A stretch of 64,000 bases of DNA, from NCBI GenBank assembly GCA_964393825.1, contig CAYMUY010000001.1, positions 248,001 through 312,000 of the forward strand. Reading direction: 5' to 3'. The translations under genes were made by a program, and so were the position numbers. Each line of letters begins with the position of its first letter. Position 1 is the stretch's first letter. Positions 46,320-58,155 of this stretch are shown piece after piece. The notes beneath the pieces were generated by a model that saw only the letters and a list, made by a program, of their open reading frames with translations, had not been told where the DNA came from and did not search any database. This stretch comes from PFJX01 sp964393825 (GTDB taxonomy: Bacteria; Pseudomonadota; Gammaproteobacteria; Burkholderiales; Thiobacillaceae).

Positions 46320-47605
46320 TATTTGTTCCCCATCAGTTTTTCCAGGGTGGAAGGTTCATCGGTGACCTGGGCGCGTTCCAGCACCCAGTTGACCAGGTTT
46401 TCTTCCAGGACCAGGGCGCGCGCCTCATTCAGGCGGGTACTGTCCTGGTGGTACCAGGCCACGACTTCGGAGGGGTCTTCGTAGCTCTGGGCGAACTCGT
46501 CGACCAGCGCCTTGACCTGCTCTTCCGGCGCGGTGATGCCATTGGCGCGAACCAGTTCGTCCATCAGCAGCCCGAGTGCGACACGCCGCTTGGCCTGAGG
46601 TTCAAAAATCTCGTCGCGCATCTGGATGTCCTGCTCGCGCATGCCGCGCGCCTTCAGGTCGGTCACGGCCTTTTCCAGCAGGGCGCGTTGCTCCATGGCC
46701 ACGAGGCCGGCGGGTACATCGAAGGGCGTGGTTTCCAGCAGGCCATTAAGGACCTGTTCCTTGATCCGGGTCTGGATGCGACGCTTGGCCTCGCGCGCCA
46801 GGTTGCCACTGATTTCCTCACGCAGCTTGGCCACGCCACCGTCGTGGATGCCCAGGCTCTGCGCCAGGGCCTCGTCGATTTCGGGCAGCGTCGCTTCATG
46901 CACGGACTTCATCGAGGCGGTGAAGGTGGCGGTCTTGCCGGCCAGCTCCTTGGCGAAATAGTCCTCGGGGAAGGTCACGTCGAAGGTCTTGCTTTCACCG
47001 GCCTTCATGCCCATCAGGCTGCCCTCGAAGTCCTTCAGGGTGCGTCCCTCGCCCAGGATCACCGGGAAGTCCTTGGCTTCGCCGCCCTGGAAGGGCGCGC
47101 CATCGATCATCCCGACATAGTCGATATGGACACGATCGCCTTCCTTGGCCTCGCGCTCCACGGCGTGGTACTGGACACGTTGCTTGCGCAGGACATCGAG
47201 AGTGCGATCGACATCGGCATCGCTGACCTCGACCACGGGGCGAGTCACCTTGATGCTGGAAAGGTCGCCCACCACGATTTGCGGGTACACGTCGAAGGTC
47301 GCGGTGAAGGCGCCATCGGCGGCAGGCGCGAACTGGGGATAGCCGGCGACGTTCAGGTTCTGTTCGCGCACGGCCTGGGCAAACCGCTGCTGCAGGGCAT
47401 CTCCAAGCACTTCACCGCGAATCTCGCCGGAATAACGAGCCGCCACCATCTTGAGCGGTGCCTTGCCGGGCCGGAAACCATCCATGCGCACGTTCCTGGC
47501 GATCTTGGCCAGACGCTTGGAGACTTCGCCCTCGATTTCGGCGGGATTGAGGTTCAGGGTCATACGACGGGAGAGTCCGTCCAGGGTTTCCAGGGTTGCA
47601 GTCAT
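46319..47605 (-). CDS. tig: Trigger factor
   Basis: A 428-aa ribosome-bound chaperone and prolyl isomerase. The ribosome-binding loop is GFRPGKAPLK, the FKBP-type domain has DRVHIDYVGMIDG, and a long helical C-terminal chaperone part follows. ATG 47605 (MTATLETLDGLSRRMTL) was chosen over a GTG three codons upstream. It heads the clp cluster. Confidence 0.96.
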
Positions 47606-47681
47606 GTTATCCACGAGTAATCAACGAGTTATCAAGATTCATACCAAACCGCATTCAAAGGCGAATTGCTGTTAAATCAAC

Positions 47682-47708
47682 GGGTTTACCACCAGGTCCG
47701 GCAAACCC
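47682..47708 (-). terminator. Hairpin between tRNA-Leu and tig
   Basis: GGGTTT (47682-47687) pairs with AAACCC (47703-47708), with further partial pairing inside. It lies about 60 nt past tRNA-Leu on the minus strand and may mark its end. No T-run follows, so this is weak. Confidence 0.4.
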
Positions 47709-47766
47709 CTTCTGTCTGGCTCACGCCAAACCGACGCGCATCGTCTCGAATACAACCAGGTGTGGC

Positions 47767-47850
47767 TGGTGCGAAAGGGGGGACTCGAACCCCCACGCCA
47801 TAGGCGCTGGAACCTAAATCCAGTGCGTCTACCAATTCCGCCACTTTCGC
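47767..47850 (-). tRNA. tRNA-Leu (anticodon TAG)
   Basis: An 84-nt class II tRNA with encoded CCA. The acceptor stem GCGAAAG pairs with CTTTCGC; the anticodon stem-loop CTGGA-TTTAGGT-TCCAG gives TAG; a variable arm and GTTCGAGTC T-loop are present. It lies upstream of tig on the same strand. Confidence 0.96.
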
Positions 47851-48099
47851 AGTGTTAAAAATCAATCGGTTACATCCACTTCATACCAAATGGCAACCGA
47901 ACCGACATAAAACAGGGCGAAAAATTCTAACACGCGCCGGCGCCCTGCCCCGGGTCAAGGCTGGAGATATGGAACAACTCGGTTGTACGCCGGGTTGGCC
48001 CGAATGCGATCAACCCGTCGATCCGTCTGCCCGCAGTCGCCAAAGGTGCAATTTTGCTCCGTAAGCGGCGCGCGCGGCGGCGGATAAACACCGGCGCGT

Positions 48100-48837
48100 T
48101 CAGCGAACCACCGCCTCGACGCCGCCCAGACCGAGAAATTCGACGCCCGCTCGCGCGGGCAATCCGATAGGGTGCGCGCCGCTCCAGGCACCGGTGGTGA
48201 CGATGTCGCCGGCCCGGGCGCCACCAACATGCCGCAACCACCAGGGCAGACAGTGAAAGAGATCATCCAGTGGCGGCCGGCCCATGCTTTCGGCGATAGG
48301 CTGGCCATCAGCGAGCACGCGAACGACGCACCGGGAGAAATCGACCTCGCGCCAGTTGGTGATTGCTTCACCGAGGACGAGGCCGCCGTTGAGCAGGTTG
48401 TCGGCCAGGCGCCAGAGCGGGCCGGCGGCTTCGGCATCGATCAGCCGGCTATCCACCATTTCCATTGCGACATGGACGCTGGCAATGGCGTCGAGAATGT
48501 CCGTCCGCGTGGCGTCGGCGGCCAGGTCGCGGCCAAAACACAGGGCGATTTCCGCTTCGACACCCAGGGTAAAGAAATCCGCGCGGGCAAACCGGGCGGG
48601 ACTGACCACAACCCGGGACGGGAAGATGGCGGCGGCAAAGGGCGACGTCTCCCGCGTCTGGGCGCCTACTTTCCAGGCTTGCGGGCGTTGCTCTCCCACC
48701 AGTGAATGCCAGACCAGATGCTGCGCGGCATAGGCGGCCTCGACGCCGGCGGGCGCGGTGGTGCCGGTGGCATTGAGGCGATCATGGGCGCGATAGGCGT
48801 GGACCAGGCGCGCGGCGATTTCCGAAGACGTGGGCAT
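48100..48837 (-). CDS. 2-keto-4-pentenoate hydratase-family protein
   Basis: A 245-aa protein of the fumarylacetoacetase/hydratase (MhpD, HpaH) fold. VEAEIALCFGRDL is the metal-binding E-X-E motif, and VHVAMEMVDSRL follows as in the hydratases. ATG 48837 (MPTSSEIAARLVHAYRA) fits the family start. No aromatic-ring degradation genes are near it, so the substrate is open. It diverges from tex by 105 bp. Confidence 0.8.
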   Translation of the reverse strand: MPTSSEIAARLVHAYRAHDRLNATGTTAPAGVEAAYAAQHLVWHSLVGEQRPQAWKVGAQTRETSPFAAAIFPSRVVVSPARFARADFFTLGVEAEIALCFGRDLAADATRTDILDAIASVHVAMEMVDSRLIDAEAAGPLWRLADNLLNGGLVLGEAITNWREVDFSRCVVRVLADGQPIAESMGRPPLDDLFHCLPWWLRHVGGARAGDIVTTGAWSGAHPIGLPARAGVEFLGLGGVEAVVR

Positions 48838-48942
48838 GGTCCGGCGACTATAGCGCAGCCCCGCCATCACCGACCTGTCAAGACTTGCCGGGCACGCCGA
48901 ATTTCCCCATCCTGCCGCACCTTTTTCGTCGTCCGGAATCCC

Positions 48943-51243
<2,301 letters not shown>

Positions 51244-51344
51244 TAACGCATTTCGATGTCGATAAAGCCGAGATTATTGCGTAAGCTGAAATCGGAATGC
51301 GGGACGACCCGCATCGCCCGATCAACCATCCGCAGGAGAGATCC

Positions 51345-51635
51345 ATGACCAATCGCACTGAATATGTCGAACACCTGAAACAGAATCTCGACAAATGGAA
51401 TGCTGACATCACCAAGTGGGAAGCCAAGGCCAAGGTCGCGAAGACCGACATGCAGATCGAATACGAGATGCAGCTCGAGGCCTTGCGCAAGCACCGTGAC
51501 GACGCCATGGAAAAGCTCAAGGAAATCCAGGCCAGCAGCGGTGAGGCGTGGAAGGACATGATCAGCGGGGCCGATGCCGCCTGGGCGTCCATGCGGGAAG
51601 CTTTCGAAAAGGCGACCTCCCACTTTCAGAAGTAG
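51345..51635 (+). CDS. Small coiled-coil protein (sll1863-like)
   Basis: A 96-aa highly charged helical protein rich in E, K and A with heptad-like spacing, for example YVEHLKQNLDKWNADITKWE. It resembles the sll1863 family of small stress-related coiled-coil proteins; that match is from memory. A strong CAGGAGAG site precedes ATG 51345. No membrane segment is seen. Function is unknown. Confidence 0.72.
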   Translation: MTNRTEYVEHLKQNLDKWNADITKWEAKAKVAKTDMQIEYEMQLEALRKHRDDAMEKLKEIQASSGEAWKDMISGADAAWASMREAFEKATSHFQK

Positions 51636-51705
51636 TATGCCTTTTGTGGGCTCAAGTCCCCAGCCTGGCTGCCGTTAATGGGCTTCGCTTCCAACTGATC
51701 GCGCC

Positions 51706-52932
51706 ATGAGTTCCACTGACAGCATCAAGAAAATACCGGTCGCTCAACTGCGGCCGGGGATGTTCATCCATGACGTCAACTGTTCCTGGCTGGACCACCC
51801 TTTCGTCACCAACAGCTTCGAGGTACGAGACAAGAAGCGCGTGAACGAGATCAAGGCGCTCGGCATCCACGAGGTCTACATCGATATCGTGCGTGGTGCC
51901 GACGTCGCCGATGCGCCCAGTGAGACCGAGGTCCTTCACGAGATCGAAGAGCGCATGGCGGCGATCGCCAGCGAAGCTCCGGAAGACATCCGCTCGGTAT
52001 CGCTCGCTGCCGAAATCGAGCGCGCCAAACGCCTGCACAGCGATGCCAACCGTATCGTGCGTTCGATGATCCAGGACATCCGCCTGGGAAAACAGATCGA
52101 AATGGAGCAGGTGGAACCCCTCGTGGAAAACATGGTGGACTCCATCTTCCGCAACCAGGACGCACTCCTCCCCCTGGTACGACTGAAGGACCACGATAGC
52201 TATACCTTCCAGCATTCGGTCTCGGTCTGCGCGCTCCTGGTCTCCTTTGGCCGCGGCCTGAAACTGGAGCGGCCCGTCATCAAGGAACTGGCCATCGGCG
52301 GTCTGCTGCACGACGTCGGCAAGGCACGCATACCGGACGAAATCCTGAACAAGCCCGCGAAGCTCACCGATGCCGAATTCACCAAGATGAAGTCGCACGT
52401 GGTGCAAAGCATCATCATTCTTCAGAACACCCCGGGCATCAGCCAGATCGCCCTCGATGTGGCCGGCCAGCACCACGAGCGTTTCGACGGCAGCGGCTAT
52501 CCCAACCACCTCAAGGGCGATCAGATTTCTCTCTACGGACGCATGGGCGCCATCGTCGATGTCTACGATGCCATCACTTCGGATCGTGTCTATCACAAGG
52601 GCATGACCCCCAGCGCCGCGCTGGGCCGCCTGCTGGAATGGAGCAGCTACCATTTCGATCCGGCGCTGGTGAAGGCCTACGTGAAGAGCCTCGGCATCTA
52701 CCCGAGCGGCTCGCTCGTCCGCATGGAGAGCGGCCGCCTCGGCGTGGTGGTGGAACAAAATGCCGACAACATGATGAAACCACGGGTAAATCTCATCTTC
52801 CACGCGGTACACCAGCGCTACCTGAAACCGGAAATCCTCGACCTCTCCTGGAGCGGCTGCCAGGACAAGATCACCGGGCACGAAGATTACGAGACCTGGG
52901 GCATCGACCCGAAACGCTGGCTGCCGGCGTAG
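51706..52932 (+). CDS. HD-GYP c-di-GMP phosphodiesterase with DUF3391
   Basis: A 408-aa cytoplasmic protein. The N-terminal part (to about 125) is DUF3391-like (IPVAQLRPGMFIHDVNCSWL). The HD-GYP domain has GLLHDVGKARIPDEIL, GQHHERFDGSGYP (the GYP motif) and VDVYDAITSDRVY. Family members degrade c-di-GMP to GMP and influence motility and biofilm. The metal-binding residues are present, so it looks active. Confidence 0.93.
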   Translation: MSSTDSIKKIPVAQLRPGMFIHDVNCSWLDHPFVTNSFEVRDKKRVNEIKALGIHEVYIDIVRGADVADAPSETEVLHEIEERMAAIASEAPEDIRSVSLAAEIERAKRLHSDANRIVRSMIQDIRLGKQIEMEQVEPLVENMVDSIFRNQDALLPLVRLKDHDSYTFQHSVSVCALLVSFGRGLKLERPVIKELAIGGLLHDVGKARIPDEILNKPAKLTDAEFTKMKSHVVQSIIILQNTPGISQIALDVAGQHHERFDGSGYPNHLKGDQISLYGRMGAIVDVYDAITSDRVYHKGMTPSAALGRLLEWSSYHFDPALVKAYVKSLGIYPSGSLVRMESGRLGVVVEQNADNMMKPRVNLIFHAVHQRYLKPEILDLSWSGCQDKITGHEDYETWGIDPKRWLPA

Positions 52933-52940
52933 GCCCACTG

Positions 52941-52969
52941 GAGTGGCCTTCCGGGCCGGCGAGCCACTC
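52941..52969. terminator. Bidirectional hairpin between convergent genes
   Basis: GAGTGGC (52941-52947) pairs with GCCACTC (52963-52969), with a GC-rich interior. It overlaps the stop codon of the DUF47 gene and lies 9 bp past the HD-GYP stop. It lacks a T-run, so its strength is uncertain. Confidence 0.5.
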
Positions 52970-53609
52970 AGCTGATTTTCACCACGATGTCATGCAGGGT
53001 GTTGGCGCAGTGCGCCATGCGCCCAGCCGCGCGATCGAGGTGCTGGTAGATCTCGCGGCGTTTCAGCATGTTCAGGTAGTCCTCCCCCTGGAACAGTTCG
53101 GCGAGCGCGCGACGGTACAGCTTTTCCGAACGGCGCCCCGCCTTGCGCGCGCTATCGGCATACTGCGCGGCGGCGGCCGCCGCCGTGCCGAGCTGGGTGA
53201 AGCCCTGGCTGAGTGACTGGCAACCATCGCGCAGCGCGGCGGCCATCTCATAGGTGAACTTGTCCGGGGCCACGCCGAGGATGTCCATCTCGTTCACGCA
53301 GTCCTTGCAATAGTTGACGATCTCGTCGAGATCCATGATGGCGCGGTAGATATCCTCGCGATCCATCTGGGTGGCGAAGGCTTCGTTCAGGGTGTGGATG
53401 TTCTTCACCTTGATCGCGTCCGCAGCGTGCTCATCCTGCTTGATCTGCCTGGCAATCTCCGCTTCGCCCGTACCCATGAAGTCGACCAGTAGCCCGACGG
53501 TATGCGTCACCTGACGCGCCTGTTCATGCAATAGCAGAAAAAAATCCGGCACCTTGGGGAAGATGCGGTCAAGCACGCGGTGGACAATGGAATAGGTGTG
53601 TTCACTCAT
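52968..53609 (-). CDS. DUF47 (PhoU-like) phosphate transport accessory protein
   Basis: A 213-aa all-helical protein of the DUF47/TIGR00153 family, related to PhoU, with repeated E/D-rich metal-binding positions such as DLDEIVNYCKDC. These proteins are nearly always paired with a PiT transporter and are thought to regulate it. Its ATG overlaps the transporter stop, supporting that. Confidence 0.9.
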   Translation of the reverse strand: MSEHTYSIVHRVLDRIFPKVPDFFLLLHEQARQVTHTVGLLVDFMGTGEAEIARQIKQDEHAADAIKVKNIHTLNEAFATQMDREDIYRAIMDLDEIVNYCKDCVNEMDILGVAPDKFTYEMAAALRDGCQSLSQGFTQLGTAAAAAAQYADSARKAGRRSEKLYRRALAELFQGEDYLNMLKRREIYQHLDRAAGRMAHCANTLHDIVVKIS

Positions 53610-54655
53610 AGCTGGCCTCTGCGGAGGAATGCCTGGATCAATGCGTAGATGACCGCGCCGACGAAGGCGGCGGACGGAATCGTGATCAGCCAGGTCATCA
53701 CGATTTCACCCGCCTTGCCCCAGCGTACCGCGCGTGGCCGCTCCGAGGCGCCAATTCCCATGATGGAACTGGCGACGACGTGAGTGGTGGACACCGGCGC
53801 CCCCACCAGCGATGCCGCGAGAATGACACTGGCGGAGGTGAGCTGCGAATTCAGCGCATGCAAGGGGCGTACCTTGTAGATGGCGAACCCCAGGGTGCGA
53901 ACGATGCGCCAGCCGCCCGAGAGAATGCCAAGGGTCAGCGCCGAGGCACAGGCCAGCATCACCCAGAGCGGCACGACAAAACTAGGGATGAAGCCCCCGA
54001 GCAGCAGCACCAGGGTCAGGATGCCCATGCTTTTCTGGGCGTCGTTGGCGCCGTGCGAGAAGGCGAGTCCGGCGGCGGTGAAGTACTGGCTCCAGCGCAG
54101 CTTGCTGTTGATGCGCGGCGAAGCGGCGCGGAACAGCATGGCGAAGAACTTGTGCACGCCATAGCCCACCCAGAAACCGACGATGGGAGAAAGAATCAGG
54201 GCCAGCAACACCTTCATCACGCCGGTGAGGTGGCCGTGGCGCAGCAGTTCCTCGAATCCCCACACGACATGGCTTGCATCCACCGCCAACAGGATGGCGC
54301 CGATGAGACCGCCGACCAGGGCATGCGAGGACGACGAGGGAATGCCCTTGGCCCAGGTGATGAGGTTCCAGAAGATGGCCCCGCCCAGACCACTGACCAG
54401 GATGGTCACCGACATCACGGGCGGCAGGTCGGACAGGTCGATGAACTTGCCGATGGTATTGGCCACCGCCGTGCCGCCCAACAGGGGCCCGAGAAATTCG
54501 AAGCATCCAACCAGGATCACCGCCTGCATCGGCTGCATGGCGCGCGAGGCGATCACCGTCGCAATGATGTTGGCGGCATCATGAAAGCCGTTCGTGTAAT
54601 CGAACAGCAACACGATGATCACGGCCAGGATGGCGAGCAGGGTGAGGGTTTCCAT
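53606..54655 (-). CDS. PiT-family inorganic phosphate transporter
   Basis: A 349-aa inner-membrane permease with about 8-10 helices. The paired signatures FDYTNGFHDAANIIATVI and AFSHGANDAQKSMGI are the two GANDVANA-type repeats of the family. It uses the cation gradient for low-affinity phosphate (or metal-phosphate) uptake. With the DUF47 partner it forms a two-gene operon. Confidence 0.93.
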   Translation of the reverse strand: METLTLLAILAVIIVLLFDYTNGFHDAANIIATVIASRAMQPMQAVILVGCFEFLGPLLGGTAVANTIGKFIDLSDLPPVMSVTILVSGLGGAIFWNLITWAKGIPSSSSHALVGGLIGAILLAVDASHVVWGFEELLRHGHLTGVMKVLLALILSPIVGFWVGYGVHKFFAMLFRAASPRINSKLRWSQYFTAAGLAFSHGANDAQKSMGILTLVLLLGGFIPSFVVPLWVMLACASALTLGILSGGWRIVRTLGFAIYKVRPLHALNSQLTSASVILAASLVGAPVSTTHVVASSIMGIGASERPRAVRWGKAGEIVMTWLITIPSAAFVGAVIYALIQAFLRRGQL

Positions 54656-54742
54656 GTGCGGAGCAGGTTTGCCGCGACTGTATCACCCCACGTCACTGCT
54701 CATGTTCCCGGGTGTGCGCCAGAAGGAGGCCGGCTCCGAAAC

Positions 54743-56389
54743 CTACAACTGCTGTCCATGCTCCCGAGTGTCGTGGAATTTCACCCGCGGCCAGCGTTCC
54801 ATCGCCAGGGACAGGTTCACGCGGTTGTCCGCCAGATAGACCAGGTTGTCATCGACATCCCTGGCCAGCCGCTGCTGCTGAGCCTTGGCGAACTCCGCCA
54901 GATGCGCGGCATCGTCGCAGGTCACCCAGCGCGCGGTATGGATGCCGGCGCGCTCGAACACGGCATCGACACCGTATTCCGCCTTCAAGCGGTGCTCCAC
55001 CACCTCGAACTGCAATTGCCCCACGGCGCCGAGCAGCAGCGTGCTGTCCACCAGTGGCGCGAACACCTGGATGGCGCCCTCCTCGCCCAATTCGCGCAGC
55101 CCCTTGTTGAGCTGCTTGGATTTGAGCGGGTCTCTGAGACGGGCGCGGGAGAACAGGTCGGGCGCGAAATAGGGAATGCCCTTGTAGGTCAACAGTTCGC
55201 TCTCGGTCAGCACATCGCCGATCTGCAACTGGCCATGGTTGTGGATGCCGATGATGTCGCCGGCAAAAGCATCCTCCATGCGCGAACGCTCGTTGGCCAT
55301 GAACACCACGGCATTGGCGATCTTCATCTCCTTGCCGGTGCGACGCTGCTTCACCTTCATGCCGGGCGTGTATTCCCCGGAACAGACGCGGAAGAAGGCG
55401 ATGCGGTCGCGGTGATTCGGGTCCATGTTGGCCTGGATCTTGAACACGAAGCCGGTGAAGTTCGCCTCGTCCGGCGCCACCATGCGGCTTTCGCCTTTCG
55501 CGTCGACCGCTTCGCGCGGCTGCGGCGGCGGCGCCCAGTCGATCAGGGCCTGCAGGATCTCGCGCACGCCAAAGTTGTTGATGCCGGAACCAAAAAACAC
55601 CGGCGTCTGTTTGCCACGGAGAAAGTCATCAAGATGGAAGCTGGCGCCGGCGCCTTGCACCAGTTCGGTCTCGCCACGCATCTGCTCGAATTCCTGCGGG
55701 CACAGTGCCCCCAGCTTCTCGATGGCCTCGCCTCGGAGGATTTCAACCGCCCCGTCGGCGCGTTCCTCTCCTGGGGTGAAGCGCATCACCTCATCCTTGA
55801 GCAGGTGGTACACGCCCATGAAGCGCTTGCCCATGCCGATAGGCCAGGTCACCGGCGCACAGTGGATTTTCAATACCGACTCGATCTCGTCGAGAACTTC
55901 AAGTGGATCACGAACTTCACGGTCCATCTTGTTGATAAAAGTAATGATGGGCGTGTTGCGCAGCCGACAAACTTCAAGCAGTTTGATGGTCTGTTCCTCG
56001 ACGCCCTTGGCCGCATCCACCACCATCACCGCGGCATCCACAGCGGTCAGCACCCGATAAGTGTCTTCCGAAAAATCCTGGTGACCCGGCGTGTCGAGCA
56101 GGTTGATCACACAGTCGCCATAGTTGAACTGCATCACCGAACTGGCCACGGAAATACCGCGCTGCTTCTCCACTTCCAACCAGTCGGAGGTGGCGTGGCG
56201 ACCACTCTTGCGCGCCTTGACCGTGCCCGCCATCTGAATGGCGCCTCCGAACAGGAGCAGTTTTTCAGTCAGCGTGGTCTTGCCGGCGTCGGGGTGGGAG
56301 ATGATGGCGAAGGTGCGACGGCGACGCACCTGGCGGGTGATATCGCCAGCATCGCGAGTCTCCGCGCTGGAATCGGTGGGTTCGGACAA
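54743..56389 (-). CDS. prfC: Peptide chain release factor 3
   Basis: A 548-aa GTPase that recycles RF1/RF2 from the ribosome (E. coli 529). AIISHPDAGKTTLTEKLL is the G1 loop, DTPGHQDFSEDTYR is G3, and FINKMDRE is G4. TTG 56389 was chosen because AGGAG lies 6 nt upstream; a longer frame to 56476 has no ribosome site. Length and order of domains are normal. Confidence 0.96.
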   Translation of the reverse strand: MSEPTDSSAETRDAGDITRQVRRRRTFAIISHPDAGKTTLTEKLLLFGGAIQMAGTVKARKSGRHATSDWLEVEKQRGISVASSVMQFNYGDCVINLLDTPGHQDFSEDTYRVLTAVDAAVMVVDAAKGVEEQTIKLLEVCRLRNTPIITFINKMDREVRDPLEVLDEIESVLKIHCAPVTWPIGMGKRFMGVYHLLKDEVMRFTPGEERADGAVEILRGEAIEKLGALCPQEFEQMRGETELVQGAGASFHLDDFLRGKQTPVFFGSGINNFGVREILQALIDWAPPPQPREAVDAKGESRMVAPDEANFTGFVFKIQANMDPNHRDRIAFFRVCSGEYTPGMKVKQRRTGKEMKIANAVVFMANERSRMEDAFAGDIIGIHNHGQLQIGDVLTESELLTYKGIPYFAPDLFSRARLRDPLKSKQLNKGLRELGEEGAIQVFAPLVDSTLLLGAVGQLQFEVVEHRLKAEYGVDAVFERAGIHTARWVTCDDAAHLAEFAKAQQQRLARDVDDNLVYLADNRVNLSLAMERWPRVKFHDTREHGQQL

Positions 56390-56543
56390 AACGAGCTCCT
56401 GGGTACTGCTGGCCAAAGGGGCGCAATGATAGCGAATCCACCCGCTCCTGTCGGCGCTCCGGATGTTCCCCGGCAATTTGCCACGGTCGCGTGCCCATTA
56501 CCCATGACGGAGCCAGGAATAATCAGTTGGAACAGCCAGCGGT

Positions 56544-58013
56544 TCAGGCCAGGACCAGGCGCAAGCCCGCCGCTGCCTTTTCCCACTGGCGCACTTCATC
56601 GTCGAGGGCGGCCCGGGTGAGCGGGTTGGCCTCCAGCCATATGGATGCAACCTCCAGCCGGCAAACGCCGGCCTCACAACACAACGAGAGCGGCGGGATC
56701 GGCGCATCGCTGCGGCTCATGTTGAACAGCACGGCCAGGCGCAGGCACAGGATGAGCGGCCAGACCGCGGAGCCCGCCTCGATCCCAGGCTTGTCGAGAC
56801 TGCCGCGCAGGGCGCGGACCAACAGGGCCAGATCAACCTGGTCGCGGCGGGAGAAGCCGGGCATGTCGGCGTTTTCCAGGATGTAGGCACCATGCTTGTG
56901 GAAACCGGAGTGAGCGATGGAGATGCCGATCTCGTGCAATCGCGCCGCCCAGGCGAGACGCCGCGCGGCTGCCTCATTCTCCATCTGCGTGCCGAACAGG
57001 GCTGACGCCAGGCTTTCAACCCGCCGCGCCTGTGCCATATCCACCTGATAACGGCGCTGGAACTGGCTGACGGTCACTTCACGCATGTCACGGTCGTGTA
57101 CGCGACCCAGCAGATCCCAGAGGATGCCTTCACGCATGGCGCCTTGCGCCACGGTCATCTGTTCGATGTCCAGTTCCTCGAACAGCGACAGCATGATGGC
57201 GAGCCCCCCGACGATGACCGGGCGCCGATCCGGCTTCAGGCCGGCGACATCCAGACGACCGCAGTCGCCCTGCTTGATCAGGTGCTCGCGCAACCATCTG
57301 AGGCCGCCCAGGGTGATGGCGCCATCGGAGTGTCCGTTCTGGCGGCAGATATCCCCCAGAGCGCGTGCGGTACCGGAGGATCCGACGGCTTCCGTCCAGG
57401 CGCCCCTGGCGAACGATGGCCCCGCGACCATGCGTGTCTCGATCCGGGCGGCGATCTCGGCGGCCTTCATGGAAGCCTTGTCGATCGCGCCCTTGGGGAA
57501 GAAACGATTGCTGAACACCACGCAGCCCATGCGCAGGCTTTCCCGCTCCTGCGCCTCATAGCCAGTGCCGATGATGCACTCGGTGGAGCCGCCACCGATG
57601 TCCACCACCAGACGCGGTTCCGGATTCAACGGCAGGCTGTGGGACACCCCCAGATGGATCAGGCGTGCCTCCTCGCGGCCGGCGACGATTTCGATATCGA
57701 AGCCGAGCGCGGCACGCGCCTTGTCTAGAAATTCCGGTGCATTCCTGGCCACCCGCAATGCCGAAGTGCCCACTGCTCTCACCGCGCCCGCCGGCATGCC
57801 TTGCAGACGCTCACCAAACCGCGCCAGGCAATTCAGCGCCCTGCGCTGCGACGCACCATCCAGACGCTTGTTGGCGGTAAGGCCCCCCGCCAGGCGCACC
57901 GATTCCTTGATCGCATCGAGGTAGAACAGCTGCTCGCCCTCTACCCGCCCGACTTGGAGATGGAAGGAGTTGGAGCCGAGGTCGATGGCGGCCAGGGTGG
58001 AGTGGGTTTGCAT
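56544..58013 (-). CDS. ppx: Exopolyphosphatase / GppA-type phosphatase
   Basis: A 489-aa Ppx/GppA enzyme acting on polyphosphate or pppGpp. AAIDLGSNSFHLQV and VVDIGGGSTECIIG are the ASKHA phosphate loops, with a C-terminal HD-like helical domain (RLHEIGISIAHSGFHKHG). Ppx and GppA cannot be separated by motif; the length is nearer Ppx (about 500). The phosphate transporter and prfC are nearby but not in one operon with it. Confidence 0.88.
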   Translation of the reverse strand: MQTHSTLAAIDLGSNSFHLQVGRVEGEQLFYLDAIKESVRLAGGLTANKRLDGASQRRALNCLARFGERLQGMPAGAVRAVGTSALRVARNAPEFLDKARAALGFDIEIVAGREEARLIHLGVSHSLPLNPEPRLVVDIGGGSTECIIGTGYEAQERESLRMGCVVFSNRFFPKGAIDKASMKAAEIAARIETRMVAGPSFARGAWTEAVGSSGTARALGDICRQNGHSDGAITLGGLRWLREHLIKQGDCGRLDVAGLKPDRRPVIVGGLAIMLSLFEELDIEQMTVAQGAMREGILWDLLGRVHDRDMREVTVSQFQRRYQVDMAQARRVESLASALFGTQMENEAAARRLAWAARLHEIGISIAHSGFHKHGAYILENADMPGFSRRDQVDLALLVRALRGSLDKPGIEAGSAVWPLILCLRLAVLFNMSRSDAPIPPLSLCCEAGVCRLEVASIWLEANPLTRAALDDEVRQWEKAAAGLRLVLA

Positions 58014-58112
58014 GCGGGAGCGTCATGGGGAGGCAGGACGTCAATTATGCCGTACACCCGCGCGATATTTCGACACATGGGCTGGCGGCCCGCCGTTAGC
58101 CACCGCATCGGT

Positions 58113-58148
58113 GGTTGGCAAGCGCCGGCACGCCGGCAGTTGCCAACC
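58113..58148 (-). terminator. Hairpin after chemoreceptor gene
   Basis: A 9-bp perfect stem GGTTGGCAA / TTGCCAACC encloses a second GCCGG/CCGGC stem. It begins 8 nt past the stop of the minus-strand chemoreceptor. No T-run follows. Confidence 0.5.
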
Positions 58149-58155
58149 GATGGCA

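Noticed and set aside
47925..47958. TAGAAT with an upstream TTGACC as a tRNA-Leu promoter (minus strand)
   Set aside because: The boxes are 22 bp apart, too far for a normal promoter. The TAGAAT alone is about 75 nt before the tRNA.
53780..56620. A 946-codon open frame opposite the phosphate transporter and prfC
   Set aside because: It spans two well-supported genes on the other strand and reads as H/R/G/Q-rich shadow sequence.
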